A stretch of 51,910 nt of DNA. Origin: Sphingomonas sp. R647 (GTDB lineage: Bacteria; Pseudomonadota; Alphaproteobacteria; Sphingomonadales; Sphingomonadaceae). This document shows, one piece after another, positions 7,021-16,042 of this stretch. Each line of letters starts with the position of its first letter. The stretch's first letter is position 1. The notes below the pieces were generated by a model. The model saw nothing but the letters and a program-made list of their open reading frames with translations. It made no database searches and had not been told where the DNA came from. The translations under genes were made by a program, and so were the position numbers. Location of the stretch: the NCBI RefSeq assembly GCF_020177055.1, contig NZ_JAIQXT010000011.1:1-51910 (forward strand), in the 5' to 3' direction.

Positions 7021-10000
7021 TCAGCTGTCGAGCGCGGCGCGGACCTTTGCGGCGAGCTGGGCCACGCCGAACGGCTTGGCGATCAGCGCGGCGGCGATCC
7101 CGGCGTCGGTGGTGATCGCATTTTCATCGGGGGTATAGCCGCTGGTGTAGAGCACCTTGAGCCCCGGCTGGCGCTCGCGCGCGCGGCGGGCCAGTTCGTC
7201 ACCGGTCATCTCCGGCATCACGACATCGGTGAACAACAGCGAAATCGGCTGCTGCCCCCGCGCCATGATGCGCAGCGCCTCGATCCCGTCGGGCGCCTGC
7301 AGCACGGTATAGCCCAGTTCACGCAGCGCCTCGACCGAATGGTTGCGCACCCGCTCCTCATCCTCGACGACCAGCACCACCTCATCGGGCGAGCCGGCAC
7401 TCAGGCGCGAATCGCTCGTCGCCGACGGACCAGCATCGGCCGCCTTGTCATGGCGCGGCAGCAGCAGCGTGACGCGCGTCCCGCGGCCCGGCGCGGTGTC
7501 GAGCGCGACATGGCCACCCGACTGACGGGCAAAGCCGAACACCTGGCTCAGGCCAAGGCCGGTGCCCTTGCCCACGCCCTTGGTGGTGAAGAACGGGTCG
7601 AACGCACGCGCCGCGACCTCGTCCGACATGCCGGAGCCCGTGTCCGCGACGGTCAGCGCGACATAATCGCCGGCCTCCAGCCCCAGCTCGCCCGCTTGGC
7701 CTGCGTCGAGCGTGCGGTTGGCGGTCTCGATCGTCAGCCGCCCGCCATCGGCCATCGCGTCGCGCGCATTGACCGACAGGTTGAGGATGACATTCTCGAG
7801 CAGATTGGGGTCTGCCAGCGCGGGAGCCAGCTGCCCCTGCAGCCGAGTCTCGACCGTCACCTTCTCGCCCAGCGTTCGCATCAGCAGGTCGATCATGCCG
7901 GAAACGAGCGCGTTGATGTCGAGCGGCACCGGCGCCAGCGGCTGTTGCCGCGCAAAGCCGAGCAGCCGCTGGGTCAGCGCCGCAGCGCGGGTCGCGCCGT
8001 CCTTTGCCGCGACGATATAGCGGTCGAGGTCGGTCGTCCCCTGCGCGATCCGGCGTTCGAGCATGTCGAGCGAGCCGATGATCACCGCCAGCATGTTATT
8101 GAAATCATGCGCGATGCCGCCGGTCAGCTGGCCGACCGCCTCCATCTTGTGCGCCTGACGCAGCCGCTCTTCCGCCGCCATCAGCTGGCCCGAGCGCTCT
8201 GCCACCGCGCGTTCGAGCTCCGCGCGCGACCGCGTCAGCACTTCGCGCGCATCAACAATGTCCTGAATGTCGGTGCAGGTGCCGAACCAGCGGGTGATCG
8301 CCCCGCTTTCGTCGCGCACCGGCTGCGCGCGCCCCAGCACCCAGCGATACACCCCGCTGTGATGCCGCAACCGATATTCGATGTGATAGGGGTCGCCGGT
8401 CGTCAGGCATTGCGACCACATCTCCCACGCCCGCGCCTGATCGTCGGGATGGAAAATCGCGCTCCACGCTTCGCCGTCGGTCGATCCATACGGAACGCCG
8501 GTGAATTCATACCAGCGGTCGTTGAAATAATCGTGATAGCCGTCGGGCAGGGTCGACCACACCATCGGGTCGATCGAATTGGCGATGGCGCGGAACTTGG
8601 TCTCGCTTTCGCGCAGCGCGATCACGGCAGCGGCGCGTTCGACCGCGTCCCATGCGGATTGCGCGACGGCCTCGATCAGCGCGACTTCCTCGGGCCGCCA
8701 CTGGCGCGGTTCCGCCTGATTGGCATAGAGGCTGGCGACCCACACCCCGCCGCGCATCAACGGAACGCCGATCGCGGCGGGAGAATAGCGCGACAGGTCG
8801 CTGCCGACGAACCGCGGATCATTGGCGGCATCATGCGTGACCAGTGTCAGGCCCTGCCGATACATCGCATTGGCCGCGCCCATGTCGAGCCGCTGCGTTC
8901 CCTCGAGCGAGGGGAGTTTGCCGGTGGTGGCACAGGGGCCGAACTGGACCGCCCCTTCGCTGGCCACGCGGTAGAAGCCGACTCGGTCGAGGCCGAGCCG
9001 CTCGGCAATCGCGCCCGCGCTCAGGCGCATGATCGCGTCGGGCGAATCGAGCGCGCGCTGCCGACCCGCCAGATCGAACAGGAACGCCTGATCCTGCGTC
9101 GCCGCCTCCAGGTCAGCGGCGGCCCTGCGCGCGGCGTCCTCCGCCTCGCGGCGCTCGGTGATCTCGAAAATGACTCCGGGGAAGCGCACCGCGCGACCCT
9201 CGTCATTATAGGTGCAGCGGCCCTGCGCGGTGACCCAGCGCACCCGGCCATCCGCGTCGACCAGCCGGTATTCGCTGGAAAACCGGTCGCCGCTGCGGAT
9301 TACCTGACCGACTTCGGCCAGCAAGCGCTCGACATCGTCTGGGTGAACCTGATTGATGAACGCTTCGCTGGGCCCGCCCTGTTCGGCCAGCGCCGGATCG
9401 ACCCCATAGAGACCGGCCAGACGCGCATCGGTGCGCAGCTGGTCGGTGGTCAGGTCCCAGTCCCACACGCCGACGATGTTGGTTGCCTGCAGGGCGAGCT
9501 GGAGCCGTTCCTCGCTCGCACGCAGTTGCGTCTCGGCGACGACGCGTTCGGTGACGTCGTTGACCTCGACGAAGATCGCGGTGGTTGCTCCGACCCCGTC
9601 CTTGATCGGCTGATAGACGAAGTCGAGCATGCGCGTTTCGGCGACACCGCCGCGGATCAGTTCGACGGGCTGGCCAGTTGCGCGGAACGCGGCGCCCGTC
9701 GTGAACACATTGTCGAGCAGCGCGATAAAACCCTGTTCAACGACCTCGGGCAGAGCCTCTGCCACGGTCTTCCCGATTAGGCCGCTGCGTCCGGTCAGCG
9801 CGTGATAGGCCGGATTGGCCAGCGCGAAGACATGATCCGGCCCCTCCAGCAATGCGACCGCGCCGGGCGCTTGCTGGAACAGCTCGTGCAGCCGCTCGAT
9901 CTCCGCGCGGCGCTCACGCTGGGCAAACACCGTGGCGGTCGTCTCATTGCCCTGATTGAGGATCCCGCACACCTGGCCGAATTCGTCGCGGATCGGGGTG

Positions 10001-10398
10001 AAGCTGTAATTCCAATAGGTTTCGCGCGGAACGCCGTCGCGCTCCATGTCGAGCCGCTGGTCATAGGTCGCAAAGCCCTGGCCCGTCGCGATCACCTGCG
10101 CGAATTGCGGCCCGACCACGTCCCAGATTTCCGGCCAGACATCCTGCCCACGTTGCCCCAGCGCGCCGGGATGCCGCTCCGCCGGAATCGGTGCCCACGC
10201 GTCATTGTAGAACAGCCGCAGCTCCGGACCCCAATAGATCGCGGTCGGCATTTCCGAGCCGAGGCAGATGCCAAGCGCGAAGCGGAGCGTCTGCGGCCAG
10301 GTCTCTGGCGGGCCGAGCGGGTTCGCGGACCAGTCATGCTCGCGTATCCGGCGGCCCATATCGCCGCCTTGCTCCAGGAATCGAAGCTCGGAATACAT
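7021..10398 (-). CDS. PAS/GAF hybrid sensor histidine kinase with receiver domain
   Basis: This 1125-aa signalling protein lacks transmembrane segments, so it is probably a cytoplasmic sensor. The order is two divergent PAS-like domains (about 45-160, 180-290), a PAS/PAC domain (310-430), a GAF domain (450-590), a further PAS/PAC domain (610-720), HisKA with GGIAHDFNN (phospho-acceptor His near 764), HATPase with NLLENVILNLSVNARDAM split N-box features and G boxes, and a C-terminal receiver with FTDVVMPEM (phospho-acceptor Asp near 1058). The ligand is unknown. I start at ATG 10398 (MYSELRFLEQGGDMG), because the region before GGDMG is kept in relatives. A TTG at 10434 is an alternative. It diverges from the FAH gene. 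No partner response regulator is nearby. Confidence 0.9.
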   Translation of the reverse strand: MYSELRFLEQGGDMGRRIREHDWSANPLGPPETWPQTLRFALGICLGSEMPTAIYWGPELRLFYNDAWAPIPAERHPGALGQRGQDVWPEIWDVVGPQFAQVIATGQGFATYDQRLDMERDGVPRETYWNYSFTPIRDEFGQVCGILNQGNETTATVFAQRERRAEIERLHELFQQAPGAVALLEGPDHVFALANPAYHALTGRSGLIGKTVAEALPEVVEQGFIALLDNVFTTGAAFRATGQPVELIRGGVAETRMLDFVYQPIKDGVGATTAIFVEVNDVTERVVAETQLRASEERLQLALQATNIVGVWDWDLTTDQLRTDARLAGLYGVDPALAEQGGPSEAFINQVHPDDVERLLAEVGQVIRSGDRFSSEYRLVDADGRVRWVTAQGRCTYNDEGRAVRFPGVIFEITERREAEDAARRAAADLEAATQDQAFLFDLAGRQRALDSPDAIMRLSAGAIAERLGLDRVGFYRVASEGAVQFGPCATTGKLPSLEGTQRLDMGAANAMYRQGLTLVTHDAANDPRFVGSDLSRYSPAAIGVPLMRGGVWVASLYANQAEPRQWRPEEVALIEAVAQSAWDAVERAAAVIALRESETKFRAIANSIDPMVWSTLPDGYHDYFNDRWYEFTGVPYGSTDGEAWSAIFHPDDQARAWEMWSQCLTTGDPYHIEYRLRHHSGVYRWVLGRAQPVRDESGAITRWFGTCTDIQDIVDAREVLTRSRAELERAVAERSGQLMAAEERLRQAHKMEAVGQLTGGIAHDFNNMLAVIIGSLDMLERRIAQGTTDLDRYIVAAKDGATRAAALTQRLLGFARQQPLAPVPLDINALVSGMIDLLMRTLGEKVTVETRLQGQLAPALADPNLLENVILNLSVNARDAMADGGRLTIETANRTLDAGQAGELGLEAGDYVALTVADTGSGMSDEVAARAFDPFFTTKGVGKGTGLGLSQVFGFARQSGGHVALDTAPGRGTRVTLLLPRHDKAADAGPSATSDSRLSAGSPDEVVLVVEDEERVRNHSVEALRELGYTVLQAPDGIEALRIMARGQQPISLLFTDVVMPEMTGDELARRARERQPGLKVLYTSGYTPDENAITTDAGIAAALIAKPFGVAQLAAKVRAALDS

Positions 10399-10503
10399 GT
10401 GTTCAGCGTTGCGGGTTGCGTCCGCGCCTGTCAATGCGGGTTGGGCAAGGACTCGCCGAAAACCAGACGGTTAGAGAGGCGGGCCAGGAGCAGGAGAAGC
10501 AGC

Positions 10504-11508
10504 GTGAAACTCGCCAGTCTGAAACAGGGTCGCGATGGTCGCCTCGTCGTCGTGTCGAGCGATCTCGCCTGGTATGCCGATGCGGGCCATATCGTCGGGA
10601 CGTTGCAGGCCGCGCTCGACGATTGGGACCAATATGAGGGCGCGTTGCGCAACCTCGCCACCGATCTCGACCATGAAGTGATCCCGCGTGAGCGCTTCCA
10701 TGAACGCGATGCCGCCGCGCCGTTGCCGCGTGCCTATCAATGGGCCGATGGCTCGGCCTATGTGAACCATGTCGCGCTGGTGCGGCAGGCGCGCGGGGCG
10801 GAGATGCCGGAGACCTTCTGGCACGATCCGCTGATGTATCAGGGCGGCAGTGACGGGTTCCTCGGGCCGCGCGACCCGATCCCGCTGGCCGATGAAAGCT
10901 GGGGCTGCGACCTCGAGGCTGAAGTGGTGGTCGTCACCGGCGACGTGCCGCTGGGCGCGAGCCGGGAGGAAGCGCTGGCGGCGGTGCGGCTGGTCGGCCT
11001 CACCAACGACGTCAGCTTGCGCAACCTGATCCCCGGCGAACTCGCCAAGGGCTTCGGCTTCTTCCAGTCCAAGCCGGCCAGTGCCTTCTCGCCGGTGTTC
11101 GTCACCCCCGATGCGCTGGGCGACTGGTGGCAGGACGGCAAGCTGCACCGCAAGCTGATGGTTGACCTCAACGGCCAGCCCTTCGGTCGCGCCGAGGCAG
11201 GCGAGGACATGACCTTCGATTTCGGCACGCTGATCGCGCATGCGGCCAAGACGCGCGCGCTCGGCGCCGGCACGATCATCGGATCGGGCACGGTGTCCAA
11301 CCGCGACGCCGATGGCGGCCCGGGCAAGCCGATCGCGCAGGGTGGCGTCGGCTATTCCTGCCTCGCCGAAGTCCGCACGGTCGAAACGATCCTGACCGGC
11401 AAGGCCGAAACCCCGTTCCTGAAGGCCGGCGACACCGTCCGCATCTGGGCCGAGGACGACAAGCACCATCCGATCTTCGGTGTGATCGAACAGACCGTCG
11501 GGGGATAG
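10504..11508 (+). CDS. Fumarylacetoacetate hydrolase family protein
   Basis: This 334-aa protein belongs to the FAH superfamily, whose members cleave C-C bonds of acyl-pyruvate-type compounds; true fumarylacetoacetase ends tyrosine catabolism. An N-terminal domain (about 1-75) precedes the FAH fold, with metal-binding acidic residues in WGCDLEAEVVVVTGD (about 139-153). The GSGTVSNRD and CLAEVRTVETI segments lie towards the C-terminus. GTG at 10504 follows GGAGCAGGAG. An upstream extension of the frame is only an antisense shadow of the kinase gene. No other tyrosine genes are nearby, so the exact substrate is open. The SRAP gene starts 7 bp after the stop. Confidence 0.88.
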   Translation: MKLASLKQGRDGRLVVVSSDLAWYADAGHIVGTLQAALDDWDQYEGALRNLATDLDHEVIPRERFHERDAAAPLPRAYQWADGSAYVNHVALVRQARGAEMPETFWHDPLMYQGGSDGFLGPRDPIPLADESWGCDLEAEVVVVTGDVPLGASREEALAAVRLVGLTNDVSLRNLIPGELAKGFGFFQSKPASAFSPVFVTPDALGDWWQDGKLHRKLMVDLNGQPFGRAEAGEDMTFDFGTLIAHAAKTRALGAGTIIGSGTVSNRDADGGPGKPIAQGGVGYSCLAEVRTVETILTGKAETPFLKAGDTVRIWAEDDKHHPIFGVIEQTVGG

Positions 11509-11515
11509 GGCTGCG

Positions 11516-12127
11516 ATGTGCAACGAGCAGGCACGACGGGTGGCGTTGGGTCTGTTGCGGTACGACATCAACGACCTGCGCATCCCGGTTCATTTCCCCG
11601 AAGGCCTGCCCAATCTGGAGCCGACCGACAGCATCCGCATCACCGACCGGAACGCCATCCTGCGCGCGGCGCCGGTCGGTGGGGCAGAGCTGGTAGTCCG
11701 GCGGTGGAGCTGGCCGGGAACGCACGGCAAGCCGGTGTATAATCTGCGCTCGGACGGGCGGCGCTTCGACCGGGGGCGCTGCCTGATCGTGGCGGATGCG
11801 TTTTTCGAATTCAGCGATCCCGCGCCGGATGCCGATGGCCGGCGACCACGGCGCAAGCGCAAATGGCGCTTCGAAAAGCGCGGCGAGCCATGGTTCGCCA
11901 TCGCGGGAATCTGGCGCGAACATCCGCAGGTCGGTGAGGCCTATACGATGCTTACTATCCCGCCGGGTGCCGATGTCGCCCCCTATCATGACCGGCAGGT
12001 AGCGGTGATCGAGCGGCGCGATTTCGCCCAGTGGCTCGACCCCGAAGCCCGGCCCGAACATCTGCTGCAGCCGCCCCCGCCGGTCAGCTTCGATGTCAGC
12101 GAAGTGATCGCTCCGGTTGGGCCGTGA
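11516..12127 (+). CDS. SOS response-associated peptidase family (SRAP/HMCES-YedK type)
   Basis: SRAP proteins shield abasic sites in single-stranded DNA by forming a thiazolidine crosslink through the N-terminal Cys after Met removal. Here Cys2 is present in MCNEQ. The active-site set is recognisable: Asn76 in NLRSD, Glu98 in ADAFFEF, and His158 in YHDRQ. The usual NARSE motif reads NLRSD, a conservative change, and an Arg/Lys-rich insertion lies at about 109-117 (RRPRRKRKW). At 203 aa it is slightly short for the family. It is probably co-transcribed with the FAH gene. It lies 600 bp from the end of the dnaE2 operon. No LexA box is visible before it. Confidence 0.85.
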   Translation: MCNEQARRVALGLLRYDINDLRIPVHFPEGLPNLEPTDSIRITDRNAILRAAPVGGAELVVRRWSWPGTHGKPVYNLRSDGRRFDRGRCLIVADAFFEFSDPAPDADGRRPRRKRKWRFEKRGEPWFAIAGIWREHPQVGEAYTMLTIPPGADVAPYHDRQVAVIERRDFAQWLDPEARPEHLLQPPPPVSFDVSEVIAPVGP

Positions 12128-12224
12128 ACCCATGAATGGCCGCGTTCAGCGCGATGGCTGGACGGTTTGAATTGGGTGGGAAGCGGACGTTGCAGATAGC
12201 CGTATGCTAGCGCAAAAGTAGGAA

Positions 12225-12653
12225 ATGAAATCTCTTCGCATCGCCCTGTTTGCTGGTGCCTTCATCTTGAGTGGCTGCGCTCCGCAAGAGTTTGCATCCG
12301 GTTCATGTCCTAACACCCTGTCGGGATGGAGAACCCCGGGCGAGATTGGTCACCAAGTTCCTGCTTACTTCGTGACGATTGAGAGCAACGGAGAGATATT
12401 GACGAGCCTATGGAACGGCTATCGAATGTCTGCGGTTGAGAAAACCAGCCGACAAGCCCTGCGTCAACTAATACAGCGCATCCCCGTAATGCTACCTGAG
12501 CCAATTGTTATATTGAAGCCTGCTCCCAAGGCGTCTTGCGGCGATGTTGAGGCGATAAGAGCCGAGATCGATGCAAAGCTGGATTGTAAAACGGGCAGGT
12601 GCGGTGAAGGCTCGGGTTGGTATGAATTGTCCGGCATGCCACTCATTGCTTAA
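12225..12653 (+). CDS. Putative lipoprotein, unknown function
   Basis: The 142-aa product has a lipoprotein signal: a basic start, a hydrophobic core and the lipobox ILSGC with Cys18 as the lipidated residue. The mature part has four further cysteines (residues 28, 109, 129, 134) and no domain I recognise. The segment NGEILTSLWNG and the Gln/Arg-rich helix following it faintly recall ExbD-like periplasmic regions, but this is not enough for a call. The gene is visibly less GC-rich than its neighbours and uses AT-ending codons, which may point to recent acquisition. Its end faces dnaE2. Confidence 0.65.
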   Translation: MKSLRIALFAGAFILSGCAPQEFASGSCPNTLSGWRTPGEIGHQVPAYFVTIESNGEILTSLWNGYRMSAVEKTSRQALRQLIQRIPVMLPEPIVILKPAPKASCGDVEAIRAEIDAKLDCKTGRCGEGSGWYELSGMPLIA

Positions 12654-12721
12654 ACGATGACCTGGTGTGAGCGTCGCCACTTTGGGTCGCTAGCAGCCCG
12701 TCCGCTTGATCAAGCTACGAC

Positions 12722-15700
12722 CTAGTGAAAATCCCGTGACTTGACCGGGATCGCCTCACCGCCGCGCCAATGGCTGCTGTCATACGGACCAGGCCAGCGC
12801 GGTCCGGCGTCGCGCGGGTCGGGGCCGCCGCCATGGGTGGCGCCGTCGCCGGGCATGGTCATGCGCGGCAGGTCGATCTCGCCGATGTCGCGCAGCATCG
12901 GCGACAGGTCGGTGATCGTGTCGGCGACGAGATGGATGACGATCCCCTCGCGCTGCACCCGGCCGCGAATGCCCAGCATCGTCGCGGTCATCACGGTGCG
13001 GCGATAGTGCTCGAAGCGGTCGGACCACAACACCGCATTGGCGATGCCGCTTTCATCCTCCAGCGTGACGAACACCACGCCCTTGGCGCTGCCCGGCCGC
13101 TGGCGCACCAGCACCAGCCCCGCCACCTCGACCCGCGCGCCGTCCTTCATGCCGGTCAGGTCGCCGCACGGCCGGATGCCGCGCGCCGCCAGCTTGCCGC
13201 GCAGGAAGGACAGGGGGTGGGCGCGCAGCGACAATTGCGTCGCGCGATAATCCTCCACCACCTCGCGCCCAGCGGTCAGCGGCACCAGCGCGACCGGCGC
13301 CTCGATACTCTCGGCCCGCGTCCGCCCCTCGCGCAGATCGGCGGCGGCGAACAGGTCGAGCGGCTTGTTCGCCAACCCCTTGATCGCCCACAGCGCCTGC
13401 CGCCGGTTGAGCCCCAGCGCCACAAACGCATCGGCGCGCGCCAGCCGTTCGAGTGCAGCCGGCTTCACCCCCGATCGCCGCCACAGCTCCTCGATCCCCG
13501 TAAACGGCCCCGCGCGCCGCGCCGCCAGGATTGCCTCGGCATCCCCCTGCGCCAGCCCGTGCACCACGCGCATTCCCAGCCGCAACGGCATCAACCCCGC
13601 CCAGCCCGCATCATCGCCCCAATAGGCGGCGTGGCGCGGGCGGCGGTTGGGCTGGTCCGTGATCATCGCGGTGTCCCAGCCGCTGGCGTTGATGCACACC
13701 GCATGCACCTCCACCCCATGCGCGCGCGCATCGCGAACGATCTGCGCGGGGGCATAAAATCCCATCGGCTGGGAGTTGAGCAACGCCGCGCAGAAGATGT
13801 CCGGGTGGTGGCACTTCATCCAGCATGACGCGACCGCGATCTTGGCAAAGCTCGCCGCATGGCTTTCGGGAAAGCCATAATTGCTGAAGCCCTTGATCTG
13901 TTCGACCAGCCGTTCGGCAAAGCTGCTGGCAATGCCGTTGGCCAGCATCCCCTCGATCAGCTTCGTTTCGAACGGGCCGATCCCCCCGGTCGACTTGAAC
14001 GTCGCCATCGCGCGGCGCAGCCGGTCCGCCTCGCTCGGGCTGAAGCCGGCGCCGACGATCGCCACCTGCATCGCCTGTTCCTGAAACAGCGGCACGCCCA
14101 GCGTCTTTTTCAGCACCGTTTCCAGCGCAGGCGAGGGATAGTCGACCAGCGCCGGATTCTGCCGCCGCTTCAAATAGGGGTGGACCATATTCCCCTGAAT
14201 CGGCCCCGGCCGCACGATCGCGACCTGAATCGCGATGTCGTAGAAATCGACCGGCTTCATCCGCGGCAGCATCGACATCTGCGCGCGGCTTTCGATCTGG
14301 AACACGCCCAGCGTATCGGCCTGACGGATCATGCGGAACGTCGCCGGATCATCGTCCTGCATCACCGGTGACGCCATCGTCAGGCTCACGCCCTTGTGCG
14401 CGGCGAGCAGGTCGAACGACCGCCGCATGCACCCCAGCATGCCAAGGCCCAGAATATCGACCTTCATGAAGCCGAGATATTCGAGGTCCACCTTCTCCCA
14501 TTCGATCACCTGCCGATCGATCATTGCGGCGGGCTCGACCGGGACCAGATCGTGCAGCCGATCACGCGTCAGCACGAAGCCGCCGGGATGCTGCGACAAA
14601 TGCCGCGGCGTCCCGATCAGCTCGCGCGCAAGGGACAGGGTCAGCGCGAGGCGATGGTCGCCCGGATCCAGCCCCAGCGCCGCAACATGCTCCTCCGGCA
14701 CCCCGTCGCTCGACCAGCCCCATACCTGGCTCGACAGCGCCCCGGTCAGATCCTCGGGCAGCCCCAGCGCCTTGCCCACCTCACGCACCGCGCCGCGCGT
14801 GCGAAACCGGCTGACCACCGCGGTCAGCGCGGCATGGTCGCGGCCATAGCTGTCATAGATCCACTGGATCACTTCCTCGCGCCGCTCATGCTCGAAATCG
14901 ACATCGATATCGGGCGGTTCGCGCCGCTCGGTGCTGATGAACCGCTCGAACAGCAATTGATGCTTCACCGGATCGATCGAGGTGATGCCGAGCGCAAAGC
15001 AGATCACCGAATTGGCCGCGCTCCCGCGCCCCTGGCACAATATCTGCTGGCTGATCGCGAACTGGACGATCGAATTGACGGTGAGGAAATAGGGGGCATA
15101 GCCCATCTGCTCGACCAGCCCCAGCTCATGCTCGAGCAGGTCGAGATGCGCCTGTGACGGCTTGCCCCCAAAGCGCTGGCGCAAGCCGTTGGTGGCGAGG
15201 ATGCGCAGCGCCTGTTGCGGCGTCTGTCCCGCCAGCACCTCTTCCTGCGGATATTGGTGGCGCAATTCGCGGAGGGAAAAGCTGCAGCGCTCGGCAATCG
15301 TCGCGCTCGCATGGACCGCATCGGGCCAGCGCGCAAACCGCCGCGCCATCGCCTCGGGCGATTTGAGGTGGCGGTCGACACTCCGCTCGCGCTTCAGCCC
15401 CAGCGCATCGATCGTGCAGCCTTCGCGGATCGCAGTCACCACATCCTGCAGCATCCGCCGGTCGGGATGATGGTACAGCACGTCCCCGGTTGCGAGCGGG
15501 ACCAGCCCAAAGCGCCGCGCATCCTCATGCACCGCATTCAGCCGCACCGCCTCGTTCGGGCGGCGCATCGCGGTCATGCAGACATGGCCGGACGCACCGA
15601 ACAGATCGGCCATCCACGCCAGATCGCCCTCTACATCGCGCGGCACCAGCGCGCCGACCAGCCCGTCGCAATAGCCGGCGACATCCTCCCAATGCAGGAT

Positions 15701-16042
15701 GCACTGCCCCTTTTCCCCGTGCTGCGCATCGACCCGCGATTTGCCCAGCGTCAGCAGGCGGGTGAGGCGGCTCCACCCCGCGCGATCCTGAGGCCACACC
15801 AGCACCGACGCACCATCGGCGAGGTCGAGGCGACAGCCATAGACCGGGCGGATCGCCACCCCCTGCTTGCCCAGTTCGTCGCACGCGAACAGCGCCTGCA
15901 CCACGCCGCCCAGCGAATTGCGGTCGGTGATGCCCAGCGCCGCATGCCCCATCAGCGCGGCGGCAGAAAACAGCTCCAGCGGGGAAGACGCGCCGCGCAG
16001 GAACGAGAAATGGCTCGTGACCTGCAGCTCGGTGTAGCTCAC
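12722..16042 (-). CDS. dnaE2: Error-prone DNA polymerase DnaE2
   Basis: DnaE2 (ImuC) is the catalytic subunit of the damage-inducible mutasome, extending across lesions with ImuA and ImuB. The 1106-aa protein starts with a PHP domain (YTELQVTSHFSFLRGASSP). The C-family polymerase core follows, with the catalytic acidic residues in the PPDIDVDFEHERR segment (about 386-398). The tandem helix-hairpin-helix region and a C-terminal OB fold follow (about 960-1060). Its start overlaps the imuB stop (ATGA at 16039-16042), so it is translationally coupled. It lacks the C-terminal tail of replicative DnaE1. Confidence 0.96.
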   Translation of the reverse strand: MSYTELQVTSHFSFLRGASSPLELFSAAALMGHAALGITDRNSLGGVVQALFACDELGKQGVAIRPVYGCRLDLADGASVLVWPQDRAGWSRLTRLLTLGKSRVDAQHGEKGQCILHWEDVAGYCDGLVGALVPRDVEGDLAWMADLFGASGHVCMTAMRRPNEAVRLNAVHEDARRFGLVPLATGDVLYHHPDRRMLQDVVTAIREGCTIDALGLKRERSVDRHLKSPEAMARRFARWPDAVHASATIAERCSFSLRELRHQYPQEEVLAGQTPQQALRILATNGLRQRFGGKPSQAHLDLLEHELGLVEQMGYAPYFLTVNSIVQFAISQQILCQGRGSAANSVICFALGITSIDPVKHQLLFERFISTERREPPDIDVDFEHERREEVIQWIYDSYGRDHAALTAVVSRFRTRGAVREVGKALGLPEDLTGALSSQVWGWSSDGVPEEHVAALGLDPGDHRLALTLSLARELIGTPRHLSQHPGGFVLTRDRLHDLVPVEPAAMIDRQVIEWEKVDLEYLGFMKVDILGLGMLGCMRRSFDLLAAHKGVSLTMASPVMQDDDPATFRMIRQADTLGVFQIESRAQMSMLPRMKPVDFYDIAIQVAIVRPGPIQGNMVHPYLKRRQNPALVDYPSPALETVLKKTLGVPLFQEQAMQVAIVGAGFSPSEADRLRRAMATFKSTGGIGPFETKLIEGMLANGIASSFAERLVEQIKGFSNYGFPESHAASFAKIAVASCWMKCHHPDIFCAALLNSQPMGFYAPAQIVRDARAHGVEVHAVCINASGWDTAMITDQPNRRPRHAAYWGDDAGWAGLMPLRLGMRVVHGLAQGDAEAILAARRAGPFTGIEELWRRSGVKPAALERLARADAFVALGLNRRQALWAIKGLANKPLDLFAAADLREGRTRAESIEAPVALVPLTAGREVVEDYRATQLSLRAHPLSFLRGKLAARGIRPCGDLTGMKDGARVEVAGLVLVRQRPGSAKGVVFVTLEDESGIANAVLWSDRFEHYRRTVMTATMLGIRGRVQREGIVIHLVADTITDLSPMLRDIGEIDLPRMTMPGDGATHGGGPDPRDAGPRWPGPYDSSHWRGGEAIPVKSRDFH

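Noticed and set aside
5535..7115. Long plus-strand frame over purA
   Set aside because: Antisense shadow of purA; Arg/Ala/Asp-rich with no domain, no ribosome site and conflicting with a clear gene.
7339..9780. 813-codon plus-strand frame over the histidine kinase gene
   Set aside because: Antisense shadow; composition and lack of domains as above. The kinase frame shows full domain order.
9802..10503. Upstream extension of the FAH-family frame
   Set aside because: It lies opposite the kinase gene and its sequence is antisense-like. The GTG at 10504 has a good ribosome site and begins the conserved domain.
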